DNA from: Micromussa lordhowensis | Taxonomy: Eukaryota; Cnidaria; Anthozoa; Scleractinia; Lobophylliidae | Length of the DNA stretch: 64,000 bases | Direction of reading: 5' to 3' | Assembly: GCA_964020085.1 (NCBI GenBank) | Contig: OZ026596.1 | Span: 31,414,022-31,478,021 of the forward strand | Part shown: piece after piece, positions 60,401 to 64,000 of the stretch | Layout: each line of letters starts with the position of its first letter | Position numbering within the stretch: the first letter of the stretch is position 1 | Program-made: the position numbers and the translations under genes | Notes under the pieces: model-generated | The model's input: only the letters and a program-made list of their open reading frames with translations | Told to the model about the DNA's origin: nothing | Databases searched by the model: none

Positions 60401-62829
60401 AAGTCAAGATCTTAGAGAGTCTTATATCTGATTAAACTAAAAACTCAGATGGATGGGTAATTTTCGTATTTTCGAATATGATGGCATCACATGAAAACCG
60501 GCAATTAGGATACAAAATGTGAATGAGGGCTTCTGGTAGTGCTCAACGTTTTCTTACCATTTTGATTGTTGCTCCTTTCCTTTCTGCAGAAACGTCTTTC
60601 ATTAAAGTTTCCAGCTGCGGTTCAGGCTGAGAGGAAAAAAATAAAACCAAAGCTATTTCTTTATTAAAGATGCTTTCCAATCTGTACTACGCAGTCTCAG
60701 CGCCCTAATGTTTATAAACATTATAAGTTCCCACTCGATGGAATGCGAATCGATGTTACTCGTTGCCAACCACATACCTTATCTTTGAGGCCTTTCAAAT
60801 TCTTTTCCCAACAGCTTTATTGATTGTTACAGCTGTGAAGTGCGGGGGGGGGGGGGGGGGAGGGGGGAGCGTCATGGACATCACCGCCAACAAATAACCA
60901 CGTCATCTTACAGAGCGATCTGGCAGTTATCCACTTAAAGCAAAATAGCTTTTTTATATTTTATTTGAAAGAGGATCTGAGGGGAGTGGTTGCGGGCATT
61001 AATGCAGGCTCCCGAGTGACCCCATCGGGTGTAGTGGTGCGGGCAGGGGTGGAAGGCATCAGGTGGTCCTGTTGCTAGCGGTTGGCACTCCCAGGACTCA
61101 AGCCTATAACCTCATACACCGGCAAGTTGTTGATTGTACAAATTAAGGTTGTAATGAATACGTACACTTCTTACCATGTCTATCCTTGTGGTTGGTTCTG
61201 TTCTCCTCCAAATCAGCTCTCTCCATACGTTAACCCATGTGAAGTTTGACTGATAGTAATACGAGCGGAGTTTAGTTAGGGTTGTCTAAAGGAAAGAAAT
61301 AAAAGTAGAACTATAATGCCATTAACATTTCACTAACATTTCATAACTTTCAAATCTTCTTTGACGGTTTAAAAGTGCTCATTTAATATAGCCCTTATTC
61401 CCAAGGTTATCGATCCCTTTGAAGTTATATCAACTTTGCATACGGCGACCGTGAACGCAGTACGGGAGGGAGTCAAAACCGAACTGTTCTATCAAAACGA
61501 CACGATATTTCTCTACCCAACTAAAAAAAAGAATAAAGGCAATGTTTAAGTTGCTTTTGAAACTTCTAATACTAACTCGAGAATTCTGGCTTTAAAATAG
61601 GGGACTTGTCACAATTTAGCCCGGGGGGGTTAGCCCGGTTAAGCGATGAAAATAAAATGACCCTACAAGGTAAGGGATAAAATGTCCCGACCCTCCCCTG
61701 GAACTCGTCCTAAAATTCCATGACCCTTCCCTGGATAAATAAAACGCCCGAATTTTTATGACGACGACGATAATGATGGTAATGGTGATGATAATGTTGA
61801 GGATGATCATGATGGTAGCACTGCTGATGGTGATATTTCAGTGACATCTAACAACTGAGTAGTATCTAACAATTGTTGTACAAAAGCAAAACACGAGCTG
61901 TTTTATAAGTTGGGTTGTTCTATTTAGGAAATAATAGACCAATTTCGATATATTGAAATTCAGCCGGCTAAAACGATAGATCTCAGTACGAGGCTCCCGG
62001 GAATAACTACAGAGTTTGTGGGGTTTTATTCCCACGAGCCTCGTGCTGAGGTCTATTGTGTTAGGCTGAATTTTAATATATCGAAATCGGTCAACTTCAT
62101 ATATATTTAGTTATCTTGTAAAATATAATACTAAAGCGTCCCTTTACGATCATGAAGCCTTAATTTCTGGTGACCCTCCCTCTTTTCCTATCATTTTTGT
62201 CAGGAGCCCATCACTAGGAGCTTGCAACTCCAATACTAAGCCTATGTCACGGCATTTTTACAGACCGGTCTATTTTTAGACTTCTTTTCCCGCAAAATAG
62301 GTCAGTTCCGTTCTACACGAGCGCGCATCGGTAAGGGAAACAATGGCGGCTTTTCCTTTTAATCTTCCAGTGAAAATGCCGACGTCAATTAAAGAATCAA
62401 GTCCGCGCTTATGATTTGTCACTGTTGTCCCTGCGGGAGTCTGAATTCGCGGTAAATTCAAGCTAAAAATAGACAGGTCTGTGAAAACGCCGTGACAGGA
62501 ATATGGGGTAGTTGCTGGCTCCTAGTAATGGGCTCCTGTTTTTGTCATAACCCTCCCTTTTTAAGGGCTCAAAAAACTGTAACCCTCCCCTGTTTTCCGA
62601 CCCCTTTCCCCTGCTAATATCCTAACACAAATATTTTCCTACCTACAACTTTGAGTGAGTTGTTGGACGCTGGCGACCCATTTTTAGCGCCAATTTTCTT
62701 GGAGATGCAAAGTGTTTCCTTTTTTTCACTCATACAATCTGACATGGCTTTTGGAATTATAAATCCCTCTTCGTGAATATCTAATGCCGTCTTTAGAGAG
62801 ACACGTTGCTCTACTGGGATGCGTTTCAT
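54438..62829 (-). CDS. Unrecognised multi-pass membrane protein with duplicated TM-hairpin exons (7 exons, 322 aa)
   Basis: Assembled on the minus strand: 62829-62647, 61285-61175, 60626-60558, 59724-59551, 56617-56480, 55219-55094 and 54605-54438. Every junction is GT-AG and every intron is phase 0, so all internal exons are symmetric. Residues 1-121 are soluble and charged. Residues 122-179 hold two or three hydrophobic segments around WQWLTEIAYVIL. Residues 180-225 repeat the same hairpin around WPWWTETAYVIL. Residues 226-267 give a third, diverged copy (AIRVMY...QWTTPIVLLL). The last exon is an acidic, polar tail ending EFVYAIN. The two central exons share 26 of 30 bases over the TE-x-AYVILI codons. 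I know no family for this protein. Weakest points: the exon 1 donor (GTT|GTAGGT), chosen to keep frame, and the exon 7 acceptor, which has a poor pyrimidine tract. A related exon lies at 63707-63859. Confidence 0.6.
54606..55093. repeat. Intron 6 sequence with GCGGACTTGTTTATG repeat
   Basis: Minus-strand GCGGACTTGTTTATGTTGTA near 54745 resembles GCGGATTTGTTTATGTCTGT near 56305, with CGCGAA/CGAGGA-type words around both. It may be a short interspersed repeat pair. The short open frames here do not join the gene in frame. Confidence 0.35.
57115..57298. mobile_element. Foldback TIR element in intron 4 of the membrane gene
   Basis: TACACCTTATTCCAAAATGG at 57115 is mirrored by CCATTTTGGAATAAGGTGTA ending at 57298. 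Inner pairs are GGCTGCCATTTTAGTG and CACTAAAATAGTGGCC, and CAAATTAGCCCTT and AAGGGCTAATTTG. Confidence 0.85.
57725..58140 (-). pseudogene. Broken DUF3504 / QRICH1-KIAA1958-like (Crypton-derived) fragment
   Basis: On the minus strand it reads, with stops and one frameshift, as CEFILRVKGKKG, SSLRGFSSNVNRFLKERKY, a KIEARRKQLKKK stretch, then GKGRNKPKAAEALTDEE. This order (core-binding helices, then KGxGxxPxxAxALTxEE) is typical of the N-terminal half of Crypton-derived tyrosine-recombinase-like proteins that are abundant in cnidarians. In-frame stops lie in the 5' part. The frame slips by one base in the A-run near 57810-57820. The catalytic half is missing. It lies in intron 4 of the membrane gene, same strand. 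The antisense 124-codon hydrophobic frame here is its shadow. Confidence 0.6.
58480..58760. repeat. CTTCGG-rich degenerate minisatellite
   Basis: Units close to GATCTTCGG, GTTCGGGTGA and CTTCGG recur roughly every 12-25 bp in intron 4 of the membrane gene. The pattern is irregular but dense compared with the surrounding AT-rich DNA. Confidence 0.55.
58934..59405. mobile_element. 472-bp TIR element
   Basis: AGCAATAGGCCACTCTTTCT at 58934 (continuing ATTGGTTTAC) is mirrored by GTAAACCGATAGAAAGAGTG...TTGCT ending at 59405 with two or three differences. The interior is non-coding with an A/G-rich stretch near 59030-59070. It ends about 145 bp from an exon of the membrane gene. Confidence 0.8.
59963..60139. 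mobile_element. TIR element family T3, copy 2
   Basis: ATATGCCATTTCCGAATTAC pairs with GTAACTCGGAAATGGTATGT. The inner CTTTCTCAAAGCGAGTCTTGG pairs with the CCAGGCCTCGCTTTGAAAGAG region. The TCATTTTCATATGAATGGTT block is shared with copy 1 at 45377-45562. Confidence 0.75.
60843..60869. repeat. Poly-G tract
   Basis: An almost pure G run, interrupted by one A, lies in an intron of the membrane gene. Similar homopolymers occur near 13391 (C) and 63145 (G). Length in the assembly may be unreliable. Confidence 0.8.
61937..62092. mobile_element. Palindromic TIR element in intron 1 of the membrane gene
   Basis: GACCAATTTCGATATATTGA on the left pairs with TAATATATCGAAATCGGTC on the right. The inner TAGATCTCAGTACGAGGCTC pairs with GAGCCTCGTGCTGAGGTCTA. 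It is MITE-like with no coding capacity. Confidence 0.8.
62201..62538. mobile_element. TIR element family T1, copy 2
   Basis: CAGGAGCCCATCACTAGGAG at 62201 is mirrored by CTCCTAGTAATGGGCTCCTG ending at 62538. It is flanked by TTTTTGT on both sides, which looks like a 7-bp target duplication. The internal GGTCTATTTTTAGACTTC and GAATTCGCG blocks match copy 1 at 21268-21579. Confidence 0.85.
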
Positions 62830-63706
62830 TTTAACACTGATTGACGTCAGAACAGTTAAGTTTTTCCGCCTTCTGAATCTTGATTGGTCAATTCAAATTT
62901 CAGGCGCGCCAGCCGTATGCAAGGCCAACACATGGTACCCAGTTCTTCCACGGATAATTTTACTGTGCTCGTTCCGTGGATGTTTTCGTAGAGAATGAAA
63001 ATAACCGTAAAACCAACTAAGTTTCACGTGAGCAAAATCCGCGTAATAGGATTAGCTATTTTGTGGACCCTTCTCAGATCTGATTGCCGAAATCTCAAGT
63101 GAACTATGCTATAACTAGTTTTCTACTGGTTAGTATTTTACCCGGGGGGGGGGGGGTTGCTCCCTTATATGGGCTTTGTAGGTATGTGCGGCTCTAAAGG
63201 GTATGTTTTTTTAGCTGTTTAGATCAGAAATAGGGTATCGAGTTTGGCCATTTTGGTCTCAAATAGGGTGTTGTTTTCAGTGCACTCTAGTCTTGAATTG
63301 GGTATCGTATTTTAGAAGCTACTTTTTTATCGTTATCGATGAGACCATCAACAAAAGTTCTTCATATTATCTCTAACACTTTAAAATACGTTATCAGATT
63401 GCATTTAGAAATTTACATCTCGTTTATTACATCAACTGTGGTGATCTTGATCAAGATTTGGCAAAAATATTTTTTTTGTCTGGGTCACAATGAAGCCTTG
63501 AGTTCGCCTATGAGGGTTGTCTGGAGAAAGGAGAAATAATATTGAGTGAAAGTAGCTGTGTTTAGTCTTTCATTGTCCATCTCAATTATCTAAATGCAAC
63601 GATCCACTTTGATTGGATTGCTAAAACATTTCATTCCCTGTGACTGGCCTTGCTGCGTTTTTGTGTTTGCATATCGTTACAATTTTTCCATTTTAAGGGT
63701 ACTCAC
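62830..63706. other. Spacer between the two membrane-module genes
   Basis: 5' flank of the gene starting at 62829. It contains a poly-G run near 63145. I looked for a terminal exon of the upstream paralog resembling 54438-54605 and did not find a convincing one. Confidence 0.35.
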
Positions 63707-63859
63707 CAAGAAAAAAGAAGACAGTTTTATGACAATTGCAACAAGTGCAACAAGTGATAACATAGTTGTAATTTTATTCATCCACTGCCAGCCGAGTGTC
63801 GATATGATAAGAAGTGCTGCGGCAAAGATGATAAGCTTCCTTGCAATGCTAAAAAAGAA
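63707..63859 (-). CDS. Exon of a paralogous multi-pass membrane gene (partial)
   Basis: A 51-codon exon on the minus strand, with a TTTTGCAG acceptor before 63859 and a GTGAGT donor after 63707, is phase 0 on both sides. It encodes FFFSIARKLIIFAAALLI, GWQWMNKITTML and a second hydrophobic run ending SSFFL. The layout (FF start, first hydrophobic run, W-Q-W, second hydrophobic run) aligns with the exon at 59551-59724 (FFWDLGKEI...VWQWLTEIAYVIL). The next exon downstream in the window (62647-62829) starts with its own ATG and has no in-frame phase-0 acceptor, so this exon more likely belongs to a neighbouring paralog that continues past the right edge. An alternative first part of the same gene is possible. 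Confidence 0.55.
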
Positions 63860-64000
63860 CTGCAAAATAGGATCAATGACACAATTTGCAAGGTAGAAAT
63901 TTGTGCTTTGTTAATGTAGCATAAATTTTATTGATGACATACATAACATTGATGATACTGAGGCCTTTCCTCCATGAAAACGGACGGGGTTAGCATAGCA

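Overview
This window is nuclear DNA of a multicellular animal. It has AT-rich non-coding sequence, GT-AG introns, spliced animal genes (syntenin, POT1, a calcium-channel alpha-2/delta subunit, a rhodopsin-class receptor), tRNA-derived SINEs, LINE and Penelope remnants, and very many short foldback or TIR elements. The gene set, repeat style and divergence suggest a cnidarian, most likely an anthozoan such as a stony coral. That placement is an inference from sequence memory and was not tested.

Layout. At 1-7.5 kb there are no large genes, only one TIR element and three short unspliced ORFs that each encode one membrane segment and a short polar tail. At 7.5-12.7 kb (minus) lies a complete eight-exon syntenin gene. 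It is head-to-head, with 311 bp between start codons, with a five-exon POT1 gene at 13.0-20.6 kb (plus) encoding 905 residues. The POT1 product has an extra N-terminal OB-like domain, a long linker and OB1+OB2, and it stops before the usual C-terminal TPP1-binding part. At 20.6-23.6 kb there are repeats only. At 23.6-46.8 kb (plus) lies a complete sixteen-exon alpha-2/delta-type gene (1169 residues). Its largest intron (32763-41114) contains, on the opposite strand, a complete two-exon prostanoid-receptor-like GPCR. At 46.8-54.4 kb there is repeat-rich intergenic DNA, including a long hairpin, a LINE tail, a Penelope tail and several TIR elements. At 54.4-62.8 kb (minus) a seven-exon gene can be assembled for an unrecognised multi-pass membrane protein. 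All its introns are phase 0, and at least two exons, probably three, are copies of one membrane-hairpin module. A further copy of this module (63707-63859) shows that a related gene continues beyond the right edge.

The genes do not form one pathway. The links visible are positional: a shared promoter region for syntenin and POT1, a receptor nested antisense inside a channel-subunit intron, and tandem copies of the unknown membrane module. Exon coordinates come from reading splice signals and checking that phases join. No transcript data were available.
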